This document shows positions 1 through 5,941 of a DNA stretch of 8,597 nt, one piece after another; positions within the stretch are counted from its first letter, which is position 1, and the number at the start of each line of letters is the position of its first letter. The DNA lies in NCBI GenBank assembly GCA_934169725.1, contig CAKPOF010000015.1, forward strand, positions 1-8,597. The letters run 5' to 3'. Made by a program: the position numbers and the translations under genes. This DNA is from an uncultured Clostridia bacterium (GTDB lineage: Bacteria > Bacillota > Clostridia > TANB77 > CAG-508). Below the pieces are notes generated by a model. It ran no database searches, was not told the DNA's origin, and worked only from the letters and a program-made list of their open reading frames with translations.

Positions 1-358
1 CTTTTCTAATTAAAAGTATAACAATAAAAATATGTAATATCAAGAGTTTTATTGAAAAATAATATAGGGTTATAGAATTTTTTCTAAAAATAAATATTCA
101 TGTTTTAAATTCAATATATATTATTTTTTCAATATCTTGGTGTCGCAATCTAGTAATAAAAAAATAATAGTAGATTGCTTCAATTGCACTCATTAGTGTT
201 CGTTTGGTCGCTTACGCGTATTTCAAAATAACATATATTGAATTTTTATAATTTATTTTTTATATAAAATAATAATTAACTTTAAAAAATTCATACTTGA
301 AAAATTCCTAGAGTAGTAAACTAAAAGAAAAAACATAGAAATAAAATACTACAATATA
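1..358. other. AT-rich intergenic region without a supported gene
   Basis: No open reading frame with a credible ribosome binding site is visible on either strand. The stretch is dominated by A/T runs. The only GC-richer island is about 141-226, which holds the 8-bp inverted repeat listed separately and some CG dinucleotides that are rare elsewhere. It is probably the region between an unseen upstream gene and the pilin-lectin gene promoter that begins at 359. Confidence 0.6.
146..179. repeat. Inverted repeat, 8-bp arms
   Basis: GCAATCTA (146-153) and TAGATTGC (172-179) are perfect reverse complements separated by an 18-base, almost pure A/T loop. No T-run follows on either strand, so it does not look like an intrinsic terminator. 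It may be a structured RNA element, a protein binding site or chance. Confidence 0.4.
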
Positions 359-387
359 TTGACTTAATACTTGTAAAAATATAAAAT
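359..387 (+). promoter_or_regulatory. Sigma-A promoter of the pilin-lectin gene
   Basis: TTGACT (359-364) and TAAAAT (382-387) are separated by exactly 17 bases, a near-consensus sigma-A promoter. Transcription would begin near 394, giving a leader of about 76 bases before the ATG at 470. The start codon is fixed by GGAGGG at 456-461, 8 bases upstream. Confidence 0.75.
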
Positions 388-395
388 ACAAGTAT
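367..395. promoter_or_regulatory. Candidate operator: 9-bp inverted repeat spanning the -10 box
   Basis: ATACTTGTA (367-375) and TACAAGTAT (387-395) form a perfect inverted repeat with an 11-base AT spacer. The arms bracket the -10 hexamer of the pilin-lectin promoter, and the right arm reaches the predicted transcription start. Most of the dyad would not be transcribed, so it is better read as a binding site for a dimeric regulator than as an RNA hairpin. That it is an operator is inferred from symmetry and position; the regulator is unknown. Confidence 0.5.
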
Positions 396-469
396 AGAAA
401 TAAATTAGTTGCAAATACTAATACTAGGATAATGAATTATCAAATAGAAAGAATTGGAGGGAACAAAAG

Positions 470-1816
470 ATGGCAAAAAAGAAAAGTAGCAAAACGAAAG
501 AAAAACTGAAAGGAAGGAATGGTATAACATTAATTGCACTAGTTATAACCATCATAGTACTTTTGATACTAGCAGGAGTAACGATAGCAAGCATAACAGG
601 AGAAAATGGAATATTAAGTAAAGCAACAAGTGCAAGAGATAATAATGCAAAAGCATCCGCAGAGGAAAGAGTAAAAACAGAAGTGTTAGGAAGCTATGGA
701 AGAGACGGAAAATTAAGCTTAGATGACTTAAATAATAATTTAAAAAATGTAGATGGTTTGAAATATAATGGAAATACAATAACAGAGAGTAATAAAATAG
801 AAAGCTTACCAGCAACAGTAAATGTGGATGGATATAATATATTAATAAGTGAAGAAGATATTGAAACAATAAAGACAATAGAAGAAGCAAAATCTAATGA
901 TATGTTAACAAAGAATGAGGATACACCAATAACAGTTGATAATAAAATAGTAAAAATCCCAGCAGGATTTAAAGTAGCAGATGATAGTGGGACAACAATA
1001 GATGAAGGAATAGTAATAGAAGATGGTGAAAGGAACCAATTTGTATGGGTACCAGTAAGTAAAGAAAATTTTGCAACAGAATTTGTAAGAAGAAAAGGAT
1101 ATTGGAAGGGTAATATACAATCATATTTTTCAAAGTATGGAGAAGCAAATGATAAAGGTGTAAATGAAAAGGTTACAGAAACAGAAACAACAAAACAAGA
1201 AGCTATAAAAATGTATGCGAGTGTAGAAAGAAATGAAGGATTTTATATAGCAAGATATGAAGCTGGAAAAGAAGGAGAAAATGTTGTTTCCAAAAAAGGA
1301 GCAGATGTATATAATAAGATATCATGGTCAGCTAATGGAGATAATATGCAAGAAACTACAGGAATAACAGGAGGGGCAGTAGAACTATCAAGAAATTTTG
1401 CAAATGCAAAGAATTATAGAACAGTAACAAGTACATTAATATATGGAGTGCAATGGGATGCTGTGATGAAATGGATGGAAAATGTAAATAATCCAAATGT
1501 AGAAGGAAAAACATATATACAAGATAGTACAGGAATGGGGTGGTACAAGGATAATTCAGGAGGTAACCTACAAAAAACAGGAATAGATATAGGAGAAGAA
1601 AATAAAGGTTCAAATCAAGTAAAAAAAATATATGACCTTGCAGGAAATGTTTGGGAATGGACAATGGAGTCTTTCAACACATACCGTCGAGATTCTAGGG
1701 GAGGCAATTACTACCTTGCGGGTTCTAGCGAACCGGCCTCTGTTCGTTACAACAGCCCTCCTTCCGGTAGCGATTCGACCTTTGGATTTCGTCCCACTTT
1801 ATTCTTGAATAGCTGA
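470..1816 (+). CDS. Prepilin-like surface protein with C-terminal lectin/FGE-type domain, probable DGR target
   Basis: A 448-residue protein built in two parts. Residues 1-18 are a short basic leader (KKKSSKTKEKLKGRNG) followed by a ~22-residue hydrophobic helix starting ITLIALVITIIVLLIL. This is a class III (type IV prepilin) signal, with cleavage expected after G18. The usual Glu at mature position 5 is Ala. Residues ~40-140 are polar and likely helical. From ~155 onward there is a formylglycine-generating-enzyme/C-type-lectin-like fold: IPAGF (163-167), FVWVPVS (191-197), GFYIARYEAG (257-266), LAGNVWEWTME (390-400), RGGNYY (410-415) and FGFRP (438-442). The FGE name is structural: no role as a sulfatase activator is implied. 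The predicted product is a membrane-anchored or pilus-associated surface protein with a ligand-binding tip. The last ~45 codons use C/G-ended codons such as CGT, CCC and AGC, unlike the rest of the gene (AGA, GGA, ATA). This fits a retroelement-diversified variable region. The gene appears intact. Confidence 0.85.
   Translation: MAKKKSSKTKEKLKGRNGITLIALVITIIVLLILAGVTIASITGENGILSKATSARDNNAKASAEERVKTEVLGSYGRDGKLSLDDLNNNLKNVDGLKYNGNTITESNKIESLPATVNVDGYNILISEEDIETIKTIEEAKSNDMLTKNEDTPITVDNKIVKIPAGFKVADDSGTTIDEGIVIEDGERNQFVWVPVSKENFATEFVRRKGYWKGNIQSYFSKYGEANDKGVNEKVTETETTKQEAIKMYASVERNEGFYIARYEAGKEGENVVSKKGADVYNKISWSANGDNMQETTGITGGAVELSRNFANAKNYRTVTSTLIYGVQWDAVMKWMENVNNPNVEGKTYIQDSTGMGWYKDNSGGNLQKTGIDIGEENKGSNQVKKIYDLAGNVWEWTMESFNTYRRDSRGGNYYLAGSSEPASVRYNSPPSGSDSTFGFRPTLFLNS
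1668..1816 (+). other. Candidate DGR variable region (VR) at the 3' end of the pilin-lectin gene
   Basis: Base composition changes sharply: 63 of 120 bases in 1681-1800 are G or C, whereas flanking coding sequence is strongly A-rich. Codons become TAC, AAC, AGC, GGT, CCT, TCT and CGT. The translated segment (about residues 402-448) covers the core of a C-type-lectin-like fold, from RGGNYY to FGFRPTLF, exactly where DGR variable regions lie at the extreme 3' end of target genes. The mixture of N, Y, S, G, D and A codons ending in C or T matches what adenine-directed mutagenesis of AAC/AAT-rich template codons yields. The VR limits are approximate because no template repeat is present in the window for comparison. 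Confidence 0.7.
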
Positions 1817-1835
1817 AAACGGAGAGTTTAAAGAT

Positions 1836-1874
1836 AACTGTGTAAAATCAGAAATGATTTTGCACAGTTTTTTT
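1836..1874 (+). terminator. Intrinsic terminator with GAAA tetraloop after the pilin-lectin gene
   Basis: A 15-bp stem runs from 1836-1850 to 1855-1869, with one G-U wobble and loop GAAA (1851-1854). Six Ts follow in a row (1869-1874, the first being the last base of the stem). It lies 19 bases past the TGA stop and is a strong rho-independent terminator. Because it sits directly behind the putative variable region and has a GRNA-type tetraloop, it may also serve as the downstream hairpin known to stimulate retrohoming in some DGR target genes. Confidence 0.85.
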
Positions 1875-1927
1875 GTGAATGAAAGGACCTTGTCAAGATT
1901 AGTGTGTATATTTTATAAATTATTTTT

Positions 1928-1965
1928 AAGGTAGTGTAGCAAATATTATAGTGTTATACTACCTT
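1928..1965. repeat. Inverted repeat, 11-bp arms
   Basis: AAGGTAGTGTA (1928-1938) and TATACTACCTT (1955-1965) pair over 11 positions with one G-U wobble around a 16-base loop. ATTATTTT follows, a poor T-tract. It could be a back-up terminator for readthrough from the pilin-lectin gene or a binding site upstream of the next promoter. No gene lies between the terminator ending at 1874 and the promoter at 2022. Confidence 0.45.
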
Positions 1966-1995
1966 ATTATTTTGGTTACAACTGCAACATTAAAA

Positions 1996-2070
1996 AAAGC
2001 GAACATTTTTTCTAAAAACTATTGACAAACCAAAAAATAAGATATAAAATATGAACAACAAAAGCGAACA
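1996..2070 (+). repeat. Direct repeat AAAGCGAACA flanking a promoter
   Basis: The decamer AAAGCGAACA occurs at 1996-2005 and again at 2061-2070, on either side of the promoter at 2022-2050. The left copy lies 17 bases before the -35 box and the right copy just after the predicted transcription start. The core GCGAAC recurs in two other intergenic regions of the window (5503-5508 and 6847-6852). This suggests a shared regulator or a repeated intergenic motif; which one is unknown. Confidence 0.4.
2022..2050 (+). promoter_or_regulatory. Sigma-A promoter of the metallopeptidase-rluA-HD operon
   Basis: A perfect TTGACA (2022-2027) and TAAAAT (2045-2050) are spaced by 17 bases. Transcription should begin near 2057, leaving a leader of about 43 bases. 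The start codon of the first gene follows AAAGGAG (2086-2092) with a 7-base gap. Confidence 0.8.
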
Positions 2071-2099
2071 AGAATTTGTGATAATAAAGGAGTGATATT

Positions 2100-2636
2100 A
2101 TGTATAAAATAAAGAAAAGAGTTAATATAGAGAGAAGCACAAATGATATATTAGAAAAACATCCCGTACCAGTTTTAGGAATTGATTATAAAGTAAAAAT
2201 AATATATAGAAATATAAAAGTTCCAGAAGTATATGTAGAAAAAACAGTTATAAAAATATCACTACCTAATAAATATAGAAAAGATAATAACCAATATATT
2301 TTAGATTTGGCCATAGATAAAATGTATGAACAAATAGCTAAAGTAGAAGTGGAAAGAGCTATGGAAAAAACAAGGATAATGTTAGGATTTGCACCTGAGG
2401 ATTATGAGGTGAAAAATATGAAAAAAGAAATAGCAAGATGTATAGATAAAAAAATAACAATAAATCCTAAAATTGTGATGTTTCATAGAAATGTTATAGA
2501 TTTTGTTATTCTTCATGAATATTGTCATTTAAAATATAAAACACATTCAAAATATTTTTATAGAATGATAGAAAAGTATGAACCAAACTTTGAAAAATAT
2601 GAAAAAATACTAGAAACAAACTTGTTTCAATATTAA
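2100..2636 (+). CDS. YgjP-like (DUF45, M48-type fold) zinc metallopeptidase domain protein
   Basis: 178 residues, first gene of a three-gene operon. The zinc site is clear: H139-E-Y-C-H143 in VILHEYCHLKYKTHS, with H149 as the likely third ligand. The tail KYFYRMIEKYEPNFEKYE resembles the end of the YgjP/DUF45 family, where this helix carries the site. The protein is shorter than the usual ~230 residues. The WGSC-like motif that normally precedes the zinc helix is replaced by KKEIARCIDKK (108-118), so this is a divergent member. Family members are cytoplasmic, soluble and poorly understood; one E. coli homologue has been linked to nucleotide pyrophosphatase activity. No signal peptide or membrane segment is visible. 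The start is fixed by the strong AAAGGAG site. Metal-dependent hydrolase is a confident reading of the motif; the substrate is unknown. Confidence 0.75.
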   Translation: MYKIKKRVNIERSTNDILEKHPVPVLGIDYKVKIIYRNIKVPEVYVEKTVIKISLPNKYRKDNNQYILDLAIDKMYEQIAKVEVERAMEKTRIMLGFAPEDYEVKNMKKEIARCIDKKITINPKIVMFHRNVIDFVILHEYCHLKYKTHSKYFYRMIEKYEPNFEKYEKILETNLFQY

Positions 2637-2650
2637 AAATTAGATATAAT
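2622..2650 (+). promoter_or_regulatory. Possible internal promoter before the pseudouridine synthase gene
   Basis: TTGTTT (2622-2627), inside the last codons of the metallopeptidase gene, and a perfect TATAAT (2645-2650) are separated by 17 bases. The predicted start (about 2657) would fall on the ATG cluster of the next gene, giving an almost leaderless transcript. That is unusual in Firmicutes, so the match may be chance in AT-rich DNA. Confidence 0.3.
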
Positions 2651-3514
2651 ATGACCATGATGGAAAAAATAATAGTTAATAAAAAATATGATGGAAAGAA
2701 ATTAAACAAAGTAATAATGAGTGAAAACCTTAATATTAATTACAATACAATTAATAAATTATTAAGAAAAAAAGATATAAAAATTAATGGAAAAAGGACT
2801 AACAAAGATATTATAGTATATGAAAATGACATAATAGAAATATATATTCCATACAATCCACAAGAAGTTAAATTAGATATTGTATATGAAGATGAAAATA
2901 TTATTGTTGTTAATAAGCCCATAAACATTGAAGTTACTGGGGAACAGTCATTAACTGAATTTATAAATAAGAAATATAATAATAGTTTTAAAATACAACC
3001 ATGTCATAGAATTGATAGAAATACAACAGGATTAGTTATATTTGCAAAAAATAAAGAAGCTTTAAATATAATGCTAGATAAATTCAAGAAACATGAAATT
3101 GAAAAACATTACTTGGCTTTAGTATATGGTGTTCCTAGAAAAAATAAAGAAAAAATAGAGGCTTTTTTATTTAAAGACAATAAAAAGGCACGTGTATATA
3201 TAAGTGATTCATTTAAAAAAGGTTATCAGAAAATTGTTACTTTATATAATGTGATAGAAAAAAGGAAAGATAATACGACATTATTAGATGTACAAATAGA
3301 AACAGGTAGAACACACCAAATAAGAGCTCACCTAGCACATATTGGGAATCCAATTATTGGTGATGGAAAATATGGAAGAAATGAAATTAATAAAAAATTC
3401 AATAAAAAATATCAGATGTTATGTAGTTATAAATTAAAGTTTAATTTTAATAGTGAAAGTGGAATTTTAGAATACCTAAAAGGAAAAGAAATAAAAATAG
3501 AGAAAGAGTATTAA
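2651..3514 (+). CDS. RluA-family 23S rRNA/tRNA pseudouridine synthase
   Basis: 287 residues, a normal length for the RluA/RluD family, which isomerises specific uridines to pseudouridine in 23S rRNA or tRNA in the cytoplasm. Residues ~15-65 form an S4-like RNA-binding segment (NTINKLLRKKDIKINGKR). The catalytic motif is HRIDRNTTGLVIFAK (119-133), with the nucleophilic aspartate at D122. The family motif GRTHQIRAHLAHIGNPIIGD follows at 219-238. Three ATGs (2651, 2657, 2660) compete as start and none has a good Shine-Dalgarno site; the 14-base gap to the preceding stop suggests translation by readthrough or coupling. The stop overlaps the ATG of the HD-domain gene (TAATG), so those two are translationally coupled. 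Which rRNA position it modifies cannot be told from sequence alone. Confidence 0.9.
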   Translation: MTMMEKIIVNKKYDGKKLNKVIMSENLNINYNTINKLLRKKDIKINGKRTNKDIIVYENDIIEIYIPYNPQEVKLDIVYEDENIIVVNKPINIEVTGEQSLTEFINKKYNNSFKIQPCHRIDRNTTGLVIFAKNKEALNIMLDKFKKHEIEKHYLALVYGVPRKNKEKIEAFLFKDNKKARVYISDSFKKGYQKIVTLYNVIEKRKDNTTLLDVQIETGRTHQIRAHLAHIGNPIIGDGKYGRNEINKKFNKKYQMLCSYKLKFNFNSESGILEYLKGKEIKIEKEY

Positions 3515-4557
3515 TGAAAGATTATTATAGTAATTTAGATGAGAAAATAAAAAAATACTTTAGAATTTTGGAACCAGAGTTTCCAGAATGGTTAAATGAA
3601 TATATAAATACGAAAGAATTGTTATCACAAAAGTATATAAGTGTAACATGTGGTACAATTTATTCTAAGCTTTTTGAAAGTGATTTTTTCTTTTCTAGTT
3701 TAGATCATTCTGTTGCTGTTGCATTAATTATATGGCATTTTACACATGATAAAAAACAAACATTATCAGGGCTATTGCATGATATTGCAACTCCTGTATT
3801 TAAACATTCCATAGATTTTTTAAACGGAGATTATATGAAACAAGAATCAACAGAAGGGTTAACAACAAAAATAATTGAAAAATCTAAACAAATAACAGAA
3901 TTGTTGAGAAAAGATAAAATTGATATATCAGAAGTAGATAATTATCATATTTATAGTATTGCTGATAATGAAACGCCAAAATTATGTGCTGATAGATTAG
4001 AATATTCTTTATCTAATGCTTTGTTTATATACAATGTATTAGATGTAAAAGGTATTAAAGAAATTTATAACGATATAGAAATTCAAAAAAACGAAGAAAG
4101 TGTAAAAGAATTAGGTTTTAGAACAAAAGAAATGGCTATAAAATTTGTGAAACTTACAAGTTATTTATCTATTATGTATAGACAACATAAAACAAGATAT
4201 TCTATGCAATTTCTTGCAGATGTTTTAAGATGCTTAGAAAAAGAAAATAGGATATCAAAAAAAGACTTATATACAAAAAAAGAAAAAGATATTGTAAAAA
4301 TTATAGAAGAATCGGAATACAAAAATATTTTTAATATATGGAGAAATGCAGAAGAAAAACAAATAAAAGCATCCCAAAACAAACCACAAGGGAAATACTA
4401 TGTGCGTCATGGCGCAAAAATAAGGTATATTGATCCATTAATAAATGGAAGAAGAATATCAATAGTTTCAGAAAATGCAAGGAAAATGATTGAAGAAAAT
4501 TTAGAATATAATATGAATAGTTATGTATATATGGACGAAATAGAAACGTTTATGTAG
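3514..4557 (+). CDS. HD-domain phosphohydrolase
   Basis: 347 residues, sharing one base with the preceding stop codon, so almost certainly co-translated with the pseudouridine synthase. The metal-binding HD signature is complete: H65 (LDHSVAVA), H89-D90 (LLHDIATPVFKHS), with H98 as an extra ligand seen in many HD proteins, and D160 (CADRLEYSL). HD-superfamily enzymes hydrolyse phosphoesters such as dNTPs, cyclic nucleotides or nucleotide monophosphates. The HDIATPVFKH motif is reminiscent of dGTPase-like and related uncharacterised HD proteins. A ~180-residue helical C-terminal region (170-347) carries no motif I recognise and may set substrate or oligomer specificity. No signal peptide or membrane segment is visible, so it is cytoplasmic. 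Linkage to an rRNA-modifying enzyme hints at a nucleotide or RNA housekeeping role, but the substrate is not inferable. Confidence 0.8.
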   Translation: MKDYYSNLDEKIKKYFRILEPEFPEWLNEYINTKELLSQKYISVTCGTIYSKLFESDFFFSSLDHSVAVALIIWHFTHDKKQTLSGLLHDIATPVFKHSIDFLNGDYMKQESTEGLTTKIIEKSKQITELLRKDKIDISEVDNYHIYSIADNETPKLCADRLEYSLSNALFIYNVLDVKGIKEIYNDIEIQKNEESVKELGFRTKEMAIKFVKLTSYLSIMYRQHKTRYSMQFLADVLRCLEKENRISKKDLYTKKEKDIVKIIEESEYKNIFNIWRNAEEKQIKASQNKPQGKYYVRHGAKIRYIDPLINGRRISIVSENARKMIEENLEYNMNSYVYMDEIETFM

Positions 4558-4613
4558 GAGAGAAGTAAGTTTAAATATTAATTAAGAAATAAGAAATTAT
4601 AGATAAACAATGA

Positions 4614-4748
4614 TTGGTAGTATATACAGAACCATATAAAATGACAAAAAATTGGCTTGATAAAAATAATATTTATTATGATAATTTAGTTTTAACAGAT
4701 GCTTATGATAAACATGCCAAAGCTGAAAAGTATAATAGATATAAATAA
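4614..4748 (+). pseudogene. Fragment of a HAD-superfamily (5'-nucleotidase-like) phosphatase
   Basis: An open frame from 4614 reads LVVYTEPYKMTKNWLDKN, then IYYDNLVLTDAYDKHAK, and ends at TAA 4746-4748. This is the middle of a HAD phosphatase of the deoxyribonucleotidase/NT5C type: motif II (the threonine in VYTE), the helix leading to WLDKNNI.YD, and the DK of motif III. The N-terminal DxD nucleophile motif and the C-terminal DD metal site are both absent, and no ribosome binding site precedes any start codon. It is therefore a remnant that cannot be catalytic. An in-frame ATG at 4641 would give only 35 codons. The family call rests on remembered motif pattern, not on a search. Confidence 0.5.
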
Positions 4749-4783
4749 AATACAAAGTTATTTAGAAAGGTGGCAGAACAAAT

Positions 4784-4939
4784 ATGAAATTATCAAGTGT
4801 AGATGCAAGAGGATTATTAGAAATTGAAAGAAAAAAAGTAATGTATGATAGATGGATTAACAATTCTATATCTGTAGGTGATAGTGCAGGAAGAATTGCA
4901 AATGCGTTGAATGAGAAAGGTATCAATGTAGACAAATAA
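4784..4939 (+). CDS. Small hypothetical protein, 51 residues
   Basis: Starts MKLSSVDARGLLEIERKKVM and ends AGRIANALNEKGINVDK. It has a fair ribosome binding site (GAAAGGTGG about 8-16 bases upstream). The sequence is charged and predicted helical, with no membrane segment, cysteine motif or recognised domain. It lies between a HAD fragment and a broken NUDIX gene, so it may be an intact small gene surviving in a decayed stretch or the end of a deleted one. The decent start signal argues for the former. Function unknown. Confidence 0.45.
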   Translation: MKLSSVDARGLLEIERKKVMYDRWINNSISVGDSAGRIANALNEKGINVDK

Positions 4940-4972
4940 ATTATATTTTTTAAACGAAATGAAGACTAAATT

Positions 4973-5283
4973 ATGGGAGATAAAGAAAACTATATAAAAT
5001 TTTTAAGACAAATATTAACTGCAGGTGTTGGGATATTTGTTTTTAATAAAAATAAGCAAGTTCTTATGCAACTTAGAACAGATTATAATCAATGGGGATT
5101 TCCTGTAAATAGAATTATAGAGAGTATCCAAATGGTGATAAATTATATGATATTACAGCAATTTTTGTTATTACAAATTATAGTGGTAAATTAAAAGTAA
5201 ATGATAAAGAATCAAAGAAACTAGATTGGTTTAGTATTGATAAATTACCAAAAAATGCAACTTCATATACAAGAAAATGTTAG
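4973..5283 (+). pseudogene. NUDIX hydrolase pseudogene lacking the Nudix box
   Basis: The first segment (from ATG 4973) reads ILTAGVGIFVFNKNKQVLMQ...NQWGFP, the first strands of a NUDIX fold up to the point where G-G and the Nudix box should follow. The frame then becomes noise. From 5125 another frame reads YPNGDKLYDITAIFVITNYS, then GKLKVNDKESKKLDWFSIDKLPKN, which is the C-terminal half of a NUDIX hydrolase. The missing middle holds the whole catalytic GX5EX7REUXEEXGU motif, so about 35-45 codons were lost and the reading frame shifted. No protein with NUDIX activity can be made. NUDIX enzymes normally cleave nucleoside diphosphate derivatives. The first ATG has only a weak ribosome binding site. 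Confidence 0.75.
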
Positions 5284-5404
5284 ATTAGTTACTTTAAAAT
5301 TTAAAGATTTTTGCAAAACAGATGCTGAAGAACAATTTGATGAAAATAAATATTTAAATGAACAAACTAGATTTATATATGACAAATTAAAAAAATATAT
5401 ATAA
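5255..5404 (+). pseudogene. Unidentified 49-codon tail, probably a gene remnant
   Basis: An open frame starting at ATG 5255 reads MQLHIQENVRLVTLKFKDFC, continues through KTDAEEQFDENKYLNEQTRF and ends IYDKLKKYI, directly followed by a terminator. Its composition looks like genuine protein, but its start overlaps the end of the NUDIX remnant in another frame and has no ribosome binding site. It is most simply the C-terminal end of another gene joined to the NUDIX remnant by deletion. I do not recognise the family. Confidence 0.4.
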
Positions 5405-5443
5405 AGAGGATTAAATTATTTTTATAATTCTTTCCTCTTTTTT
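5403..5443 (+). terminator. Intrinsic terminator closing the decayed region
   Basis: AAAGAGGA (5403-5410) pairs with TCCTCTTT (5433-5440), with an additional inner AATTA/TAATT pairing, followed by Ts to 5443. It overlaps the stop codon of the 49-codon tail. Its survival suggests an original transcription unit ended here. Confidence 0.7.
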
Positions 5444-5461
5444 GATGTTTTTTATTATAAA

Positions 5462-5489
5462 AACTTACGAACAATTAAATCCGTAAGTT
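5462..5489. repeat. Inverted repeat AACTTACG/CGTAAGTT
   Basis: Perfect 8-bp arms at 5462-5469 and 5482-5489 enclose a 12-base loop. CG-containing arms stand out in this AT-rich DNA. No T-run follows, so it is not a terminator. It may be a protein binding site or the end of an old mobile element. Confidence 0.4.
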
Positions 5490-5542
5490 GATTTTAAATG
5501 GAGCGAACATCGTAGTTATCTACAACTTTCTCTCTCTTAACG

Positions 5543-5560
5543 ATTGATACAAATATCAAT
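5543..5560. repeat. Short hairpin ATTGATA/TATCAAT
   Basis: Seven-bp arms (5543-5549, 5554-5560) with loop CAAA, in the same intergenic region as the AACTTACG dyad. Short and AT-rich, so chance is possible. Confidence 0.3.
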
Positions 5561-5740
5561 TAGTTTATTATTTGCATATTAACATAATTTTTTATGGTTT
5601 TCAAGAGATATTTATAAAAAGTAATTAAAATTTAAAATGCACATAGTTCATTAAACAGGATATTATCACTTATACACCTGATTATATAATAGATGAAATA
5701 GATAAGATATAATATAAATTAAAAAAATTTAAAAATACAA

Positions 5741-5768
5741 TGGACAAATTTTGGACACATGATATAAT
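5741..5768 (+). promoter_or_regulatory. Extended -10 promoter of the two-gene unit 5822-6380
   Basis: TGGACA (5741-5746) and a perfect TATAAT (5763-5768) are 16 bases apart, and TGA directly precedes the -10 box (an extended TGn element). The start would be near 5775, giving a ~47-base leader that ends in the AAAGGAG site at 5807-5813. Confidence 0.75.
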
Positions 5769-5821
5769 GTAATTGTAAATCAAAAAAAGATATAAAAACA
5801 AAGATAAAAGGAGTTCAGCCT

Positions 5822-5941
5822 ATGGACGCAAATGAAATAGATGAAACATTAGAATTATCTGATGTGATAACTGGTTTCGAAATCCAATTAAGAGGCGATT
5901 TGGAAGAAAGACAAAATGATGGAAAATATAGAATATGCTAA
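5822..5941 (+). CDS. Small hypothetical protein, 39 residues, first gene of a coupled pair
   Basis: Reads MDANEIDETLELSDVITGFE followed by IQLRGDLEERQNDGKYRIC. It is well supported by signals: a strong promoter upstream and AAAGGAG with an 8-base gap to the ATG. The protein is acidic, with no membrane segment or known motif and one C-terminal cysteine. Its last 26 bases overlap the start of the next gene in another frame, typical of translational coupling. It could be a real micro-protein, a leader peptide controlling the next gene, or a once-longer gene. Function unknown. Confidence 0.55.
   Translation: MDANEIDETLELSDVITGFEIQLRGDLEERQNDGKYRIC

Larger units (their letters stand above)
5444..5740. 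other. Intergenic region with short inverted repeats, no gene
   Basis: About 300 bases without a supportable ORF. It contains two short dyads listed separately (5462-5489 and 5543-5560), one GCGAAC motif (5503-5508), and otherwise A/T runs. A 21-codon open stretch near 5657-5711 reads FIKQDIITYTPDYIIDEIDK but has no start codon. It could be a trace of a deleted gene or chance. Confidence 0.5.

Noticed and set aside
105..225. 31-37 codon minus-strand open frame (MSAIEAIYYYFFITRLRHQD...)
   Set aside because: No ribosome binding site or promoter; very short. It may be a gene trace but cannot be supported.
552..890. Long minus-strand open frame opposite the pilin-lectin gene
   Set aside because: Leucine/serine/tyrosine-rich composition is the shadow of an A-rich coding strand; no ribosome binding site.
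905..1664. Further minus-strand open frames opposite the same gene
   Set aside because: Same shadow effect; no start signals and low-complexity hydrophobic translation.
5657..5711. Short open stretch reading FIKQDIITYTPDYIIDEIDK
   Set aside because: Protein-like but has no start codon and is only about 20 codons; treated as intergenic.
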